Shown here: positions 12,168 to 36,513 of the stretch, in pieces
Layout: each line of letters begins with the position of its first letter
Position numbering within the stretch: the first letter of the stretch is position 1
Source of the DNA: Sternotherus odoratus
Taxonomy: Eukaryota > Chordata > Testudines > Kinosternidae
NCBI GenBank assembly: GCA_032164245.1
Contig: JAVMKO010000155.1
Coordinates: forward strand, 205,001-269,000
Direction: 5' to 3'
DNA length: 64,000 nt
The notes under the pieces: model-generated
Told to the model about the DNA's origin: nothing
Databases searched by the model: none
Seen by the model: only the letters and a program-made list of their open reading frames with translations
Program-made: the position numbers and the translations under genes

Positions 12168-12657
12168 CAGGGGTGGGCAAACTATGGCCTGCAGGCCACA
12201 TCCAGCCCACAACACCCTCCCGTCCAGCCCCCCATCGGGGAGGCTGCCCCCCCGCCCCTTCCCCAGAGCTATGCTTCCTGGGTACCACTGCAGGGCTGGG
12301 GCTGCAGGTTCCGCCTTCCCCCAGAGCCCCACCAAGCAGCTATGGGGTGCTGGGGTGGTGGTTGAGGGGCAGTTAGTGAGCAGGGTGGGTTGGTTCATGG
12401 ATGGGGTTTCAGGGTGGCGGTTAGGGGGTGGGAGGGTGGATAGGGGTTTGAGCACTCAGGACAGGGAGCAGGGGAATTGGGTAGGGGTTGGTCCTGGGGG
12501 TGGTTAGGGTCCTCTAGAAGGGGCAGTCAGGTCACAAGGTGGGAAGGTCGTTGGATGGTTTGGGGATTCTGAGGGGGCAGTCGGGAGGTGGGAAGGGCCC
12601 TCCATATAATTTTGAAAATTAGATGTGGCCCTTGGGCCAAAAAGTTTGTCCACCCTG
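12168..12657. mobile_element. Non-autonomous hAT element, perfect target duplication
   Basis: Ends 'CAGGGGTGGGCAAACT' and, inverted, 'AGTTTGTCCACCCTG'. A perfect 8-bp duplication 'ctctagga' lies at 12160-12167 and 12658-12665. The interior is G-rich and coding-free. Related fragments lie at 33400-33660 and 37162-37440. Confidence 0.9.
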
Positions 12658-12826
12658 CTCTAGGATGTCTGTCTGCAGGGAAAGGGCCTAGGGGAATCTT
12701 GACATGACACTAAGGAAATCCTGTTCTGAAACCTCCACAACTGCCCTTCTCACCCTGCCAGGCTGCAGAATGATGTCCCTGTTTGCCTCCAGTTCATCCC
12801 AACTTCCCACGCGACACGGGAGAGAA

Positions 12827-26434
<13,608 letters not shown>

Positions 26435-26442
26435 CCCAACAC

Positions 26443-26775
26443 ATGCTCTGAGGGTGGGAAATGCTTCAGTCAGAGCTCAAATCTTATCAGACATAGGAGA
26501 ATCCACATAGGAGAGAAACTTTATGGATGCTCTGAGTGCGGGAAAAGCTTCAATCAGAACTGAAGCCTTTTTAGACATAAGAAAAGCCACACTGGGTGGA
26601 AGCCCTACACATGCTCTGAGTGCAGAAATGCTTCAGTTATAGCTCATTCCTTACCACACATCAGAGAATCTACAGTGGAGAGACACCCTCAACGTGCTCT
26701 GTGTGTGGGAAAAGTTTCAGTCAGAGCTCAAACCTTATTACACAGCAGAAAATGCACACGAGAGAACTGTAAGAA
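26443..26775 (+). pseudogene. Relict zinc fingers beyond the hAT insertion
   Basis: Resumes at '[18 protein letters not shown]' (second Cys of the pair is Gly), followed by a finger cut by TGA at 26561-26563. Two more frame-shifted fingers follow ('CTECRNA'-like and '[14 protein letters not shown]'). The array once extended several fingers past its present end. Confidence 0.85.
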
Positions 26776-27002
26776 ATGCCTTGATTATTGGGGCTGGCCA
26801 AAGATCTTCTTTTAAAAACAAAATCACATTTGCTAATTCCCACATAGCAACCTTTGTACCATCTTCACCATGGTCTCTCAGCTCCCCCAGAAAAGTTGCC
26901 TGCTCCTGCCTCTTGCAGTTCACCCTTCTTTGGGGTCAGTCCTGTGATTTTCTTTATCATCTCCTTTCATTTTGAATCATAGGAGTGTGTCCCCTCAGCA
27001 CT

Positions 27003-27187
27003 GTTCCCTCTAAGCTGTGTACATGTGTGCATGCACACAGATCCTAAACCCCATGGACATGGTGAAACACAGCGAGCACAAAAAAAATTGAACCAGGCTG
27101 AAATATCATTTATGGGTGCTCAAATCTGAACTCTGTTTCAGCACAGAAGATATTTTTTGTGCACCCCTGTCAAAAATTAGAGGGAAC
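27003..27187. mobile_element. Short hAT-like MITE
   Basis: 11-bp inverted ends 'GTTCCCTCTAA' and 'TTAGAGGGAAC' surround 163 bp of coding-free DNA. No clear target duplication. Confidence 0.65.
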
Positions 27188-27189
27188 TT

Positions 27190-29477
27190 TGACCACCAGC
27201 TAGGAATGTTCCCCAGCTCCAGGTAGGGGAGAGAGGTTTGATCCCAACAAGCTACAATGAGGCAAAAACTACCTGGGCCTTTCATCAACTAGGACTGTAC
27301 ATGGCATTGGCTGCTCAAGTTAGTGATCTTGGTGTAAAAAGACAGTTATCATTGCAAAACAAATGTAGTCCAGGTGCAGTGGTTGGCATTAGCTTTTCCC
27401 TCCACCTGACCTACACTCCATCACTTTTCCTAGTCTAAACAAACCCTAAACATCATGGTGATACTGTTCCCCCATTTAACAGCAATTGTTAGTCATCAAG
27501 ATCCCCCATTTAGAAACAAATTGTTTCATTCTCAGTTGGTCTGAAGTTGCTCCAGGTTGTGCTGGAGAGCAGATATTTTTACTACCATTTCCCCCACTTA
27601 AAATATATTGAACATCACAAAGAGCAGGAACAGGGCACGGATGGGGAAAATGTCATTTCCCCTCTCTAACAGCAGAAGAAGATAAGGTAAGTCCTCAGAT
27701 TTCCTTATTCCCCATCACCATCCCAGCCCCCCGTTGTCCAGTTGGTTAGGTCAATATTTTCCCTAAAGGGCTGGGAAGAGTATTCCTCAGTAGTAATCAT
27801 TCCTGTGGCTCTTCTCTGAACCCTCTGCAGTGTATCAGGGAAAACAACCCAATCAACCAAACCATGCTGTCCTGACTGATGTAACAATCTGTTACCTTCC
27901 AATGCTGAATATCAGTCAGATCATTCTATTCACCCAAGAGTTCAACTTTAAGGGCTTATTGTCTAGTTCCAATTAAATCCTGTGTAACAGCATCATTGTT
28001 AACTCATCACTTGGTCACATCACATTTGCAGGTTTGCAAAGTTGGCAGGTCTCAGTCTTTCCTCCCACACCAACATGAAAAAAAATCAGTGACAGAAAAT
28101 GCTCCAAAGTCCCTCTGCTGCCTTGCCTACCAGAGTGGGGAAAATACAGGAGGGGAAGCACTTTCCTCTCTCCTCCTGACCCTGAGGAATATTTCTGTCT
28201 GTCCTTGAGATCTGCCACAGGGACAAGGGTTGAGGGTGCATATGACAGGTTATGGTTTCTTTGGTCTGTTCATTCCTTTACTCTTTCATTAGTAACAAGG
28301 GTGCACAAGCTCAAAGTAACCCAGCTCTGACTTTCACACTGGAGGCAATTTCCAGGCTCTTAGTTTAAAAAAAAAATCTTTCTAACTGAGCAAGTTGAAT
28401 ATGGAGTCATTGAGCCCCAGGATACCTTTCTTCCAACAAAGATTTGTAGAGTCTATGAACTGGGTAGGTCTTCCCCTGGGAAGTGTCTGTCCAGTGGCAG
28501 CACCCAGTGCACACTCCCCATTTCTGAACTCATCTTCAGTCTAGAGGCCACTGTACCTAGCGAGGGGGGAGGATCCTTTTGGTCTGGCTCCAGCCTGAGC
28601 AAGCTCCTGGAGCCAGAACCTGGCAATCCTGAGTCAGCTGGCCTGGGTCACCTGTAGGTTTTTAAATGTGTGAACGGAGCTAAGGCAATGGTGGAGCCTT
28701 CTGAGGATGCAGATCTGAGGCTCTGGGAAAGACAGATTGTCTGAGAAAACAGAGCACTGTAAACCATCCAGCCACCCCCTAAATCAGGGCCCTGTTCCAG
28801 CCCTGAGACTGGGCTACCAGGAACCCTCCCACAGGGCAGGGAGCCCACAGATTACAGCCTGAAAATAGGCCTGTGAAACTAACTCCTGCTCTCCCAGTCA
28901 TGGCTTCCCCTAGACCAAATGGTATCCCAGCCAAGAAGGGTCTTTGGTGCCACCCCACCTCCATATGTTAAATGTTTCAATACCTTATTTTGTATTGCAT
29001 ATATAGCTCATTTCATTATTACAATGCACAATTTGGATGCATCATTTTCTGTCATATAAGACAATCAATTTGCATACTAGGATCTGTAAATTTGTATTTA
29101 TTCATGCCATGTATAAGCAAATAAAAATTTATTTCCTTTAAACATATAGAAACTTTTTTAATGTGAACAGTAACTGAAATTACTAACATCTAGAAATTGA
29201 ACTGTCACCAGCACAGGATGGAGCCATATTAAATAGTGTTACAGGAAGAGACAGTGTTAGAATGTTAACCCTAGAGGCCTTTAGTTCAAAGGTCGCTTTT
29301 CTCCTCATGAACTGAAGTGCAGCATTAGAGCGATCCAAAGACTGGTCAATGACATTGTGAAGTGATGAAATAACAAGCAATGTCAGTCTCTCATTGTCCT
29401 TTGGGGATTGGAGATGTTTTATTGAGACTAAGCTTCAAGATGAAAAGCAGCAGGCAAAACTAAAGGTTTATATAGCT
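27190..29477. other. Intergenic, nothing recognised
   Basis: About 2.3 kb between the KZFP remains and the first tRNA. No tRNA, snRNA, exon or bounded repeat was recognised. Confidence 0.45.
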
Positions 29478-29550
29478 GCCAAAGTAGCTCAGTTGGGTGA
29501 GCGTTAGACTGAAGATGTGGAGGTCCTTGGTTCAATCCCAGGCTTTGGCA
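29478..29550 (+). tRNA. tRNA-Phe(GAA), possibly decayed
   Basis: 73-nt cloverleaf with GCCAAAG/CTTTGGC acceptor, GCTC/GAGC D stem, loop CTGAAGA with anticodon GAA, and B box 'GGTTCAATCCC'. The anticodon stem TTAGA/TGTGG has one G-G mismatch plus two G-T pairs, so function is doubtful. A TTTT terminator follows within about 15 nt. Confidence 0.75.
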
Positions 29551-29923
29551 TGCTCTTCTATCCTTTTCTGTGCAGGAGTGGGCTGTTTTCTGGAATTGCA
29601 GCAGTGCCTTTACCTGACCCAAGTCACTCATTTTCGGTGCTGCTGGAGGAAAAGACAGTGTGGGCTTCCGCACCTGCTTGGCTCACCTCACCTTTCTTAC
29701 TCCTCTTGCTCTTCCTCAGCCAGGGAAAGGAAAAGCAGCTCTCCTTCAAGCTAAACTTACAAGGGCAATGTAACGATGACTTCCTTAGCACTGGCTCCAG
29801 ATCTTTGCTCCAGTTGACCCATTGAAGGGCTGCCACCACTTTCTCCAGGTTTCTACCGGTGTGTGCCAGAGTGAGCACCAGCCAAGTGGATGGAATGGGA
29901 AGGGGGCAGAGCACTGTGACAGT

Positions 29924-29996
29924 GTTTCTGTAGTGTAGTGGTTATCATATTTGCCTAACCTGTGAAAGGCCCCTGGATCAGAACCAGGCAGAAATA
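29924..29996 (+). tRNA. tRNA-Val(AAC), probably decayed
   Basis: GTTTCTG/CAGAAAT acceptor and TTTGC/GTGAA anticodon stem pair, with the AAC loop CTAACCT. The B box reads 'GGATCAGAACC' in place of GGTTCGAAACC, which should weaken TFIIIC binding and the T loop. No TTTT close downstream. Confidence 0.6.
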
Positions 29997-29999
29997 TAA

Positions 30000-30970
30000 T
30001 GTCTTACATTTCCCCAGCTCCCTTAGCTATCCAGCAAGACTCTCCTCCTTCTGCCACTGGCCTGTTCTTGGGATAATCACAACCCCTATCAGACAGAGGG
30101 TGGTGCAATGAGTTGAGAAACACCTTGGCATCAACTGGGGAAAACTAGAGGATTTAGACCAGTCACCTCTTGGAGCCATGTAGCTTGGCCTCCTCTGCCC
30201 TTGGCGGTTGGCCCACAGAGGCCAGCTCTTCCTGCTGGTCTCATGTGCATGACTTACCAAAGGATAAAGTGAGTTGGGAATGGGGTAAAAAAGGAGGGTG
30301 ATGCATGGAGAGAAAAAAGGACCCTGAAAATCTCAGGTCCTCAGGGAAAACCCAACTGCTGCTACCGGGAAAACTGCAGTGTTGAGAGATCTTCATGGGA
30401 AAAGGACTGTGTGAACTGTCAAGGTGGGGAATGAATAACAATCTGCAACTAGATCCACCTCATTAACCACCCACACAGGCTAATCATGCTGCCAATAGAA
30501 GGAAAACTGGGGGCGATTCTTTGCAATTCAGCCATAGAAACAGTGACCCAATTACACCTCAGTGAATGTGCTGGACTTTTCAGACAGGTGGAAATAACAG
30601 ATCCTGGAAATACCTGGAGCTCCCAATACCACTTCTGGACTTTTCAGGAAAGCCACCCCCCTTCTGCCCCCAGGGTTAGGTGTTGAGCTACTCACAGCAC
30701 CTTCCCCCACCAATACCTTCCAGCAGGGGTGACAGCACCACCCACCCAATGCAGGGGAGAGGGCTGAGTGTAGCTCTGCACCCTGAATCCAGGGCATGCA
30801 CGCTGTTTACCCCAGACATAGAATCTGGCCCTGCTGCAAAGTGACCCCTAAGAACCAGCAACCCCCAGGACAGCAGGATTGATCCTCAGAGCAGGGAATG
30901 TGTCCCCCATGCTGCTGTTAGGTCACTGGATGCTCTGGAGACAGGAGGGATCTGAGTGCAAACACAGCCC
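30000..30970. other. Intergenic, nothing recognised
   Basis: Spacer between tRNA-Val and tRNA-Ala without a supported feature. Confidence 0.45.
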
Positions 30971-30974
30971 ATGT

Positions 30975-31046
30975 GGGGACGTAGCTCAATGATAGAGCAC
31001 ATGCTTTGCATGTATGAGGCCTTGGATTCAATCCCCAACATCTCCA
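30975..31046 (+). tRNA. tRNA-Ala(TGC)
   Basis: 72-nt cloverleaf with loop TTTGCAT (anticodon TGC), paired CATGC/GTATG stem and intact D stem. Two defects: C6-A67 in the acceptor and A53-C61 in the T stem, both explicable as CpG-type transitions. No downstream T run. Possibly functional. Confidence 0.72.
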
Positions 31047-31049
31047 AGT

Positions 31050-31715
31050 TCTCTTCTCACCCTGAGGGGCAGTCAGTGCTCAGAGAGGAGAGAGGTCAGT
31101 GATTTACACCACCAGGGGACACTGTCTCTGTGACCTGAGTGCAGCTGGTTTGGGATGGTGCTGTGGATGGGTATATAAAATGCTGGAGTCAATGACAGGT
31201 GAGACCAGGGAAGGGGAATGGAAGCTCCACAGAAGGTCCTAAAATCTCAGGTACCCCAGTTATAGGCAACCTCACCTCACCCACAGAAAGCAAAGAAAAA
31301 GAAGGTCTCAGCCCCTGCTACAGAGATCCCATGGAGAAGACTCTGGAGTGAGACGAAGGTTCCCTCTGGACAAAGAGGAGCTGAAATCCCTCAATATCCT
31401 GGAATTTAAGTAATGGCAGCATCAAATCCTGCCCGGGTGTGGGCTGAGGTGCATCAGCAGAAGGTTGGGCAGTAGGTCAACCAATAGAGCAGCCTCCTAG
31501 GCCAGGCTGCAGCCCAGCTTCAGGACTCAGAGGAAAGGCAGCTCACAGCCCTACTGACAGGACTCCAGGCATGGCCACCCTTCGGGATCAAATGTCCCCT
31601 CTTGCTCACAAGTCACAACCGCTAGCAAGCAGAAGACAGGTTCCCATGTCATTTGAGAGAGCAAGACGAAGCCTTGGAACACCTAGTAGTGTTAGGTGGT
31701 GAAAGCGCTGTCCGA
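31050..31715. other. Intergenic, nothing recognised
   Basis: Spacer; a tRNA-like phrase near 31470 did not fold (see rejected items). Confidence 0.4.
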
Positions 31716-31716
31716 C

Positions 31717-31790
31717 GGTCCCACCAAAACATGAACCTGGATTGTAGGATTCAAAGCCCCGACCGCTGACCCTTACACTATGAGAGCACC
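31717..31790 (-). pseudogene. tRNA-Gln(TTG) pseudogene, cassette copy A
   Basis: Minus strand ends 'GGTGGGACC' and has loop CTTTGAA (anticodon TTG) in a 'GGGGCTTTGAATCCT' setting typical of tRNA-Gln. The acceptor 5' strand is scrambled and two bases longer. First member of the Gln-Lys-Lys-Ser cassette. Confidence 0.6.
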
Positions 31791-32098
31791 CTGGGTTCTT
31801 CTGATTTCTTTTGTACAAGAGCCTGGGTGGACAATTTTTTGCCTCCCTTGCTCAAGGCCTCTCTTGGCAGCTCTGTATTTGCTCAAGTTGCCATGCAGCA
31901 ATTTACTGTAGGCCCAGAAGCCTTTCTTCCTCCAGATTGTGAGGCCAGGGGGCATGTGAGGAAGTTGCCACTTCAGTCCCAGGCAGTAAATGTCCCATCC
32001 TAGGAAAGCAAAAAGGTAACAGCAATGAGCAATACTGAAGAGCTGTTGCTTGAAGCTCTTTGGGGACACAACAGGGAGAAATAATGTAACCTCTTCTA

Positions 32099-32171
32099 CA
32101 CCCAACCAGCCATTTGAAACCTGGAGCTTCATATTAAAGGTCTGATGCTCTACCAACTGAGCTAGCCAGGC
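32099..32171 (-). pseudogene. tRNA-Lys(TTT) pseudogene, cassette copy A
   Basis: The head 'GCCTGGCTAGCTCAGTTGG' and D arm are canonical, but the loop is CCTTTAA (C33 in place of the invariant T33) and the B box is 'GGTTTCAAATGG'. The acceptor pairs only through several G-T pairs. Confidence 0.65.
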
Positions 32172-32313
32172 TCACATGAGCCAGGGGTAAATTGGTTAAT
32201 GTGCCTGATTCTTGCACCGGTATACGAGGCTGGCAGATGTCAATACTTGCCCCCCTTCTTCACTAGCACTAATACCAAGCCAGGCTAGGACCGGCTGGGC
32301 TTTTTTCTTATGT

Positions 32314-32382
32314 TCCTGTCTAGTTTAGTTGGTCGTCAGACTTTTAATCTGAAGATCCAGGTTTCAAGTCCCTGGTCAGGTG
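32314..32382 (+). pseudogene. tRNA-Lys(TTT) pseudogene, plus-strand cassette member A
   Basis: Keeps TCAGA-CTTTTAA-TCTGA (anticodon TTT) and 'CCAGGTTTCAAGTCCCTGG', but the D arm is four bases short and two acceptor pairs are lost. Sister of 63175-63247. Confidence 0.65.
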
Positions 32383-32472
32383 ATGAAATATTCCCTAAGA
32401 GATCAGATACTTTCTGCTGTTACCTTTTCTCTTCAGGATCTTGTGTTTCCTAAGAGGAGACTTTTTGTCGGG

Positions 32473-32502
32473 TGGGGAGGGGAGGGGAGGGGAGGGGGTT
32501 GA
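32473..32502. repeat. (GGGGA)n tract
   Basis: Four or more GGGGA units on the plus strand. An isolated simple repeat. Confidence 0.8.
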
Positions 32503-33266
32503 AGGATCAACTTCCTGGCATCCAGGCTGGAGAATAAAGGCCTCTGAGCATGTAGCATGTTCCTCCCCTGCACACACACAACTACACAAAATAGCCCTAA
32601 GGAATTAGAATCACCTGCTGCCTTCCCCTGTCCTGCTCTATCCCCAAAGGAGAGAGAGAAAGACTCTGTTTATGTGTGTCTCTGTGTGTCACAGAGATTG
32701 CTGTGCTGTGCTGTGCTGAGCCACTGAGGGAAGCATAAGTTGATGTCTGGGCTGTCCCCCTCCCCCTGCCTCAAGACTGGTTACTTCCAGCAGCTGCGTG
32801 AACATGGAGATTGCGTGCCAACACACCCTCTCTTCCCCAATGCACACATTCCCCCAACATACACACACTGTCTCTTCTCACACACAAACACACACACACA
32901 TCCCCCCTGCCCTGCTGCACACACTTCAGTTGCGAAGCAGCTGGCAATCTAGTAGGATGCCCCCGGAACAATAGGATAGAGAAACCGGCATCATGTGATG
33001 CTGTACCGGCCCATGAGCCATTGCAAACCATTCCCAAGGCACCCTGCAGACAGTTACACAGTATGATAGCTACCCACAGTGCACTGCTCTCTGGGGCGAT
33101 GCAAGAGTTGCTAGAGTGGATGCAGTCTGGTGACACAAGGAGCTTAGTGTTGAATTAAAACACTTCAACTCCACTCTGTGGACATAGCCTGAGAGTAAGA
33201 CAAGACCTAGCTCCTTTTGAGGTGAGGGATGCTCAGGCAGGGAAACTGAAGAACAAGGTTTTCCTC

Positions 33267-33348
33267 CAGAGTTGGTAAGATTGGAACCTGTGCAGGAAAA
33301 CCCTAATGGATTTCTAGTTCATCGCCTTAATCACTCAGCCATAACTAC
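33267..33348 (-). pseudogene. tRNA-Ser(AGA) pseudogene, cassette copy A
   Basis: 82 nt, aligned base for base with the intact gene at 42704-42785, with the long variable arm and loop CTAGAAA (anticodon AGA). Acceptor has T2-C71 and A7-C66 mismatches, the A box has GAGTGATT, and the B box is 'GGTTCCAATCT'. Confidence 0.8.
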
Positions 33349-33399
33349 TTACTTCACCTATCTTACTCATGACACTGTAGTTGTTTTCCTCACTGAGTG

Positions 33400-33660
33400 A
33401 TTGTTAAGGATGGGAGGACTGGAGGGGTGGTAAGGGAGTGGGGGCGCTGGATGGGGTATGGGAGTTCTGGGGGCCTGTTGGGGTTAGGAGTCAGGGAAGT
33501 CAGGAGATGGGGAGCAAGGGGGTTGGTGTGGGGAGTCTCTGGAGGGGATGGTCAGGGGACACAGAGAAGGGAGCTAGCTGGCACAGCCTTCCCTACCCAG
33601 CCCTCTGTACAACTTTAGAACCCCGATGTGGCCCTCAGACCAAAATGTTTGCCCACTCCT
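33400..33660. mobile_element. hAT fragment (family of 12168)
   Basis: G-rich interior and end '...gtttgcccactcctg' match the right half of the element at 12168-12657. The left end is missing. Confidence 0.55.
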
Positions 33661-34480
33661 GTTCTAACTGATTAACTTAACGTACATCTCACTAGCTCTA
33701 CTCTTTCAGGTATTCTTTCTTTAACAATCTACTTTCAGGGCATAGCAGATCACAACAATCTGTTTGACCCATTTCTCACATAAAGTCATAAACAAACAGC
33801 AAAGCAGAACAGGAATAGCAGTTTCTACCTACAATTGCTTAACAAAGCCAGTCTCTGATCTCGTTCCCAAAACAGACTTTCTGTCTTAGGCAGTGCTGGT
33901 CCAGTTAGTTTGACCTCTCATGTTACAACTCAGGCACAAGCATTTCAATTATCACTGTCTCTGATGTTTTTCTTCTGGTCTGTGGGAACAGCTCTTTGTG
34001 TGTTTCTTTCTATTATGTGGTACTTATTACATTAAGTTCATTCTTTTCATACAACAGGAGCAGAAGAGGAGGAAGGTCATGGTCTTTTGGGTCAGATTCA
34101 CAATGTTTAAGGCCAGAAGGAACCACGCAATCACCTCAGAGGGACTGAGGGGCACCAATGCATGAGGCCCTGCAATGGCAAGGAATTCATTTAAGTCGAT
34201 TGACTGTAGGTTTGAGATAGTTCTGTGGGAAGGAGCAGAAAAGAGCACTGGGGCTGTGGTATAGGGGCTTGCACAGGGCTTTCTTTGCCTGGTTTTGCTT
34301 TAAGAGTTAACAGGGAGAGATTACTGATCAGCGGTGGAAAGGAGGAGTGTCCAGGGAATTGTCTTTGAACAGAATTGTGTGTTCAGGGTTCTTCCTTTGA
34401 ATTCTTCCACTGGACTCATTTCAGGGGATGGATCCTCACTTAGACTTACCTAGTCCTGGTGTTTGTTACATGTCTGGGAG
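33661..34480. other. Intergenic upstream of U2
   Basis: No gene. A distal sequence element for U2 would be expected around 34300-34340, but no octamer was recognised. Confidence 0.4.
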
Positions 34481-34502
34481 CTCATCTTGGTGAGGTAGAA
34501 AG
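34481..34502 (+). promoter_or_regulatory. Candidate U2 proximal sequence element
   Basis: A CTCATC...GGTGAGGTAGAAAG block at -62 to -41 of the U2 start, the correct place for a vertebrate PSE, with partial resemblance to the human U2 element (CTCACC...). Confidence 0.45.
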
Positions 34503-34542
34503 CAGTGGGAGCAGGGATGTGCATGCATCACAGAGTATTTGT

Positions 34543-34732
34543 ATTGCTTCTCTGCTCCTTGGAGCTCAGATCAAGTGTAGTATCTGTTCTTATCAGTTTA
34601 ATATCTGATATGTCCTTAATTTGAGGACTGTATATTAAAGGGATTTTTGAAACAGGGGGATGGACTAGGCGCTTGCTCTGTCCACCCCATGCATCAACCT
34701 GGTATTGCAGTGTTTCCAGGACTGGTGCCTCT
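34543..34732 (+). ncRNA. RNU2: U2 snRNA gene (or recent variant)
   Basis: About 190 bp matching vertebrate U2: 5' 'ATTGCTTCTC', the 'AGATCAAGTGTAGTATCTG' region with the branch-site-pairing GTAGTA, 'TTCTTATCAGTTTAATATCTG', and a 3' domain with 'ACCTGGTATTGCAG'. U2 pairs with the intron branch point in the spliceosome. Divergence is concentrated in stem I (TCTGCTCCTTGGAGCTCAG in place of TCGGCCTTTTGGCTAAG) and the Sm site (ATTTTTGA in place of ATTTTTGG). A 3' box follows. Intact flanks argue against a processed copy; stem I and Sm changes could mean a variant or a decaying gene. Confidence 0.85.
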
Positions 34733-34750
34733 CCTTTGGGAGAACATCTT

Positions 34751-34764
34751 GTTAAAAAAGCAGA
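34751..34764 (+). terminator. U2 3' box
   Basis: 'GTTAAAAAAGCAGA', 18 nt past the U2 end, fits the snRNA 3'-end formation consensus GTTTN0-3AAARNNAGA with one missing T. Confidence 0.6.
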
Positions 34765-34919
34765 AAATGTTTTATTATAACAATATTTCTTTGAAGCAGA
34801 TTTTTTCATATAATTGAAAAATCTGAAAGCTCTAGCACTTTTGTTTCTATATGATAAAATATTATTACAAATTCTTGTGAAAGTGTATGTGAAGCTTTTT
34901 TCTGTTCCTATCTCAAAAC

Positions 34920-35310
34920 AGATATATTGGCATTAGAAATATTCAGAAGCTGGGTAACAAAAATGATGAGGAGCTATGGAACAGTATCTCTATAAGAAGA
35001 AAGTAATAAGATTGGGACTTTTCAGCTGAGAAAAGGGAGGTATAAAGGGGGATATGAGAGAGTTCTATAAAATCATGACTGGCATGGAGAATGTAAATAA
35101 AGAAGTATTATTTACTCCTCCACATAACACCAGGTCTAGCAGTCACCAAATAAAATGAATAGGCAGCAGGTTTAAAACAAAAAAAGGAAGTATTTCCTCA
35201 CACACCACACAGTCAACCTGTGGAACTCTTTGCCAGAAGATGGTGTGAAGGGCAAGACTATAATGAGGTTGAAAAAAAGAACTTTGTTGGATTGATGGCC
35301 AGTGGGAAAC
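34920..35310 (+). mobile_element. CR1-like LINE 3' region fragment
   Basis: Contains 'ggggatatgagagagttcta', 'aatcatgactggcatggaga', 'cagcaggtttaaaacaa' and 'caacctgtggaactcttt', the conserved 3' part of a turtle CR1-type LINE, sense orientation, with frame breaks. Confidence 0.75.
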
Positions 35311-35528
35311 ACAAACACATCAAGGGTTAGAAACAGGGGGAAAGAGAACAAAGGAGACAGACAGTTTGCTTTGAGCCAAGAAAAAGTACAAGGGTCAAGA
35401 TTTTCTAGAGCAATCTACAGGAAAAAAAGGGAATATAGCACAGGCAAACCACCACAGCAACAGATAAAGACCCTGCTTCCATGCAGGCGAAGGAAAAAAT
35501 CAAAAAGACTATAAAGACTACTCCAAGA

Positions 35529-35548
35529 GCTTTTTTCTTTAGCCAAAC
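35529..35548 (-). terminator. 3'-box-like element of the snRNA-like unit
   Basis: Minus strand reads 'GTTTGGCTAAAGAAAAAA', near the snRNA 3'-box consensus with one extra spacer base. Confidence 0.3.
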
Positions 35549-35564
35549 ACCAAAAGAAATAAGA

Positions 35565-35677
35565 AAGACTATTTCCCCATCATAACATTTTTGATACTCA
35601 AAAAATTCATCTGGAGAACCCCACTCTCAAAACAAGAAACCATCTTCACTCTCAGAAACTTTTCTTGGAGACTATAG
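35565..35677 (-). ncRNA. Candidate unidentified snRNA-like transcript
   Basis: Lies where transcription from the U1-type promoter at 35720-35904 should start, going left. The predicted RNA begins near 'CTATAGTCTCCAAG' and contains possible hairpins ('GAGAGTGGGGTTCTC') and an Sm-like 'GAATTTTTTGAG'. It is not U1, nor U2, U4, U5, U6, U7, U11 or U12 as far as I can compare from memory. It may be a novel RNA, a much-diverged gene, or an orphan promoter with random sequence after it. Confidence 0.3.
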
Positions 35678-35719
35678 CAGCTTTTTTTCAACTGGCCACT
35701 GCCTGCCCCTGCTCACCAA

Positions 35720-35904
35720 ATACTCTCAGCTCATGGTGGGGGATGCCGACTGCCGGCCCTGTCCACAACAGCCCCCACTGCTGACCTGGCCCTGGGGGCC
35801 CCACTCTTCTCCACATTAACTCCCAGGTTCCAAATTTGGACCCATCTTGGCAGCCTGCTCCATCTCCCACAATGCTCTGCTCTGACACATATCTGCATAT
35901 GCAT
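35720..35904 (-). promoter_or_regulatory. U1-type snRNA promoter, inverted copy
   Basis: Reverse complement matches the 5' flank of U1 (51190-51395). An octamer-like ATATGCAT (35897-35904) and an SPH/ZNF143 site CCCACAATGC (35866-35875) form the distal element; a 'CCCACCATGAGCTGAGAGT' block (about 35720-35741) corresponds to the proximal element. Homology ends just after the proximal element. Confidence 0.65.
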
Positions 35905-36513
35905 ATCATGGATCTGGTCTTGTTCCTGCTCCCTGGTCTGCCTCTGATGCAAAGCAGCTCCCCTCAGATGCTAGGGGTTCACTGAGATGCAGCTAACCTG
36001 ATTCCTAGGAACAGCTTTAACCAGCACCAGCTTTAACAAAAGGCACAAGTGGCCTTCCAATGTCTGCAGTGGAGACAACACTCAACCTTCTGTAATGACA
36101 AGAAATGACGTGATGATGAGGCAGGGGAGAGAATTCTTGTATTGGACCAACTGCTGGTGCAGGGAGAGAGAAGCAAAATGCCAGCATCTCTCTTTCTCCA
36201 GAAGTTGTTGGTCCACAATACAAGCTATTGCCTTGTCTCTCTGATATCCAGGATTCCTGGGAACAGACTCGGTTACATCCACAGGGCATGAAAGACACTG
36301 GAGTGTTATTGAAATCAGGTTACAGCTTTGTCAGGTCCCTCCTTTCCCGAGCTGGGTAGGAGAGTGGAGTTTGAGCTCTTTTCACTAGCCAATTCCATGG
36401 GGGTCATGGATAAGAAAGGAAAGTTTCCCAAAAAGTTGTTCCATCCCCCTTTACTCTGGACACCACCAGGAATCATCTGGCTACTGGCACATAAGGACCC
36501 TTAAAATCTAAGT

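Larger units (their letters stand above)
32200..33350 (+). repeat. Segmental duplication, copy A
   Basis: Matches 62985-64000 end to end (from 'gtgcctgattcttgcac') and 42120-42785 in its right half ('tagtaggatgcccc', 'catcatgtgatgctgta'). It carries a tRNA-Lys on plus and a tRNA-Ser on minus. Confidence 0.85.

Noticed and set aside
31465..31540. tRNA-like phrase 'gtaggtcaaccaatagagca'
   Set aside because: No B box and no paired acceptor or anticodon arm could be built.
31835..31880. 'acaattttttgcctccc' followed by 'cttgctcaaggcc', reminiscent of the U5 snRNA 3' end
   Set aside because: No U5 loop or stem upstream, and the same phrase recurs in each tRNA-Lys flank (61000, 61700), so it belongs to the duplicated spacer.
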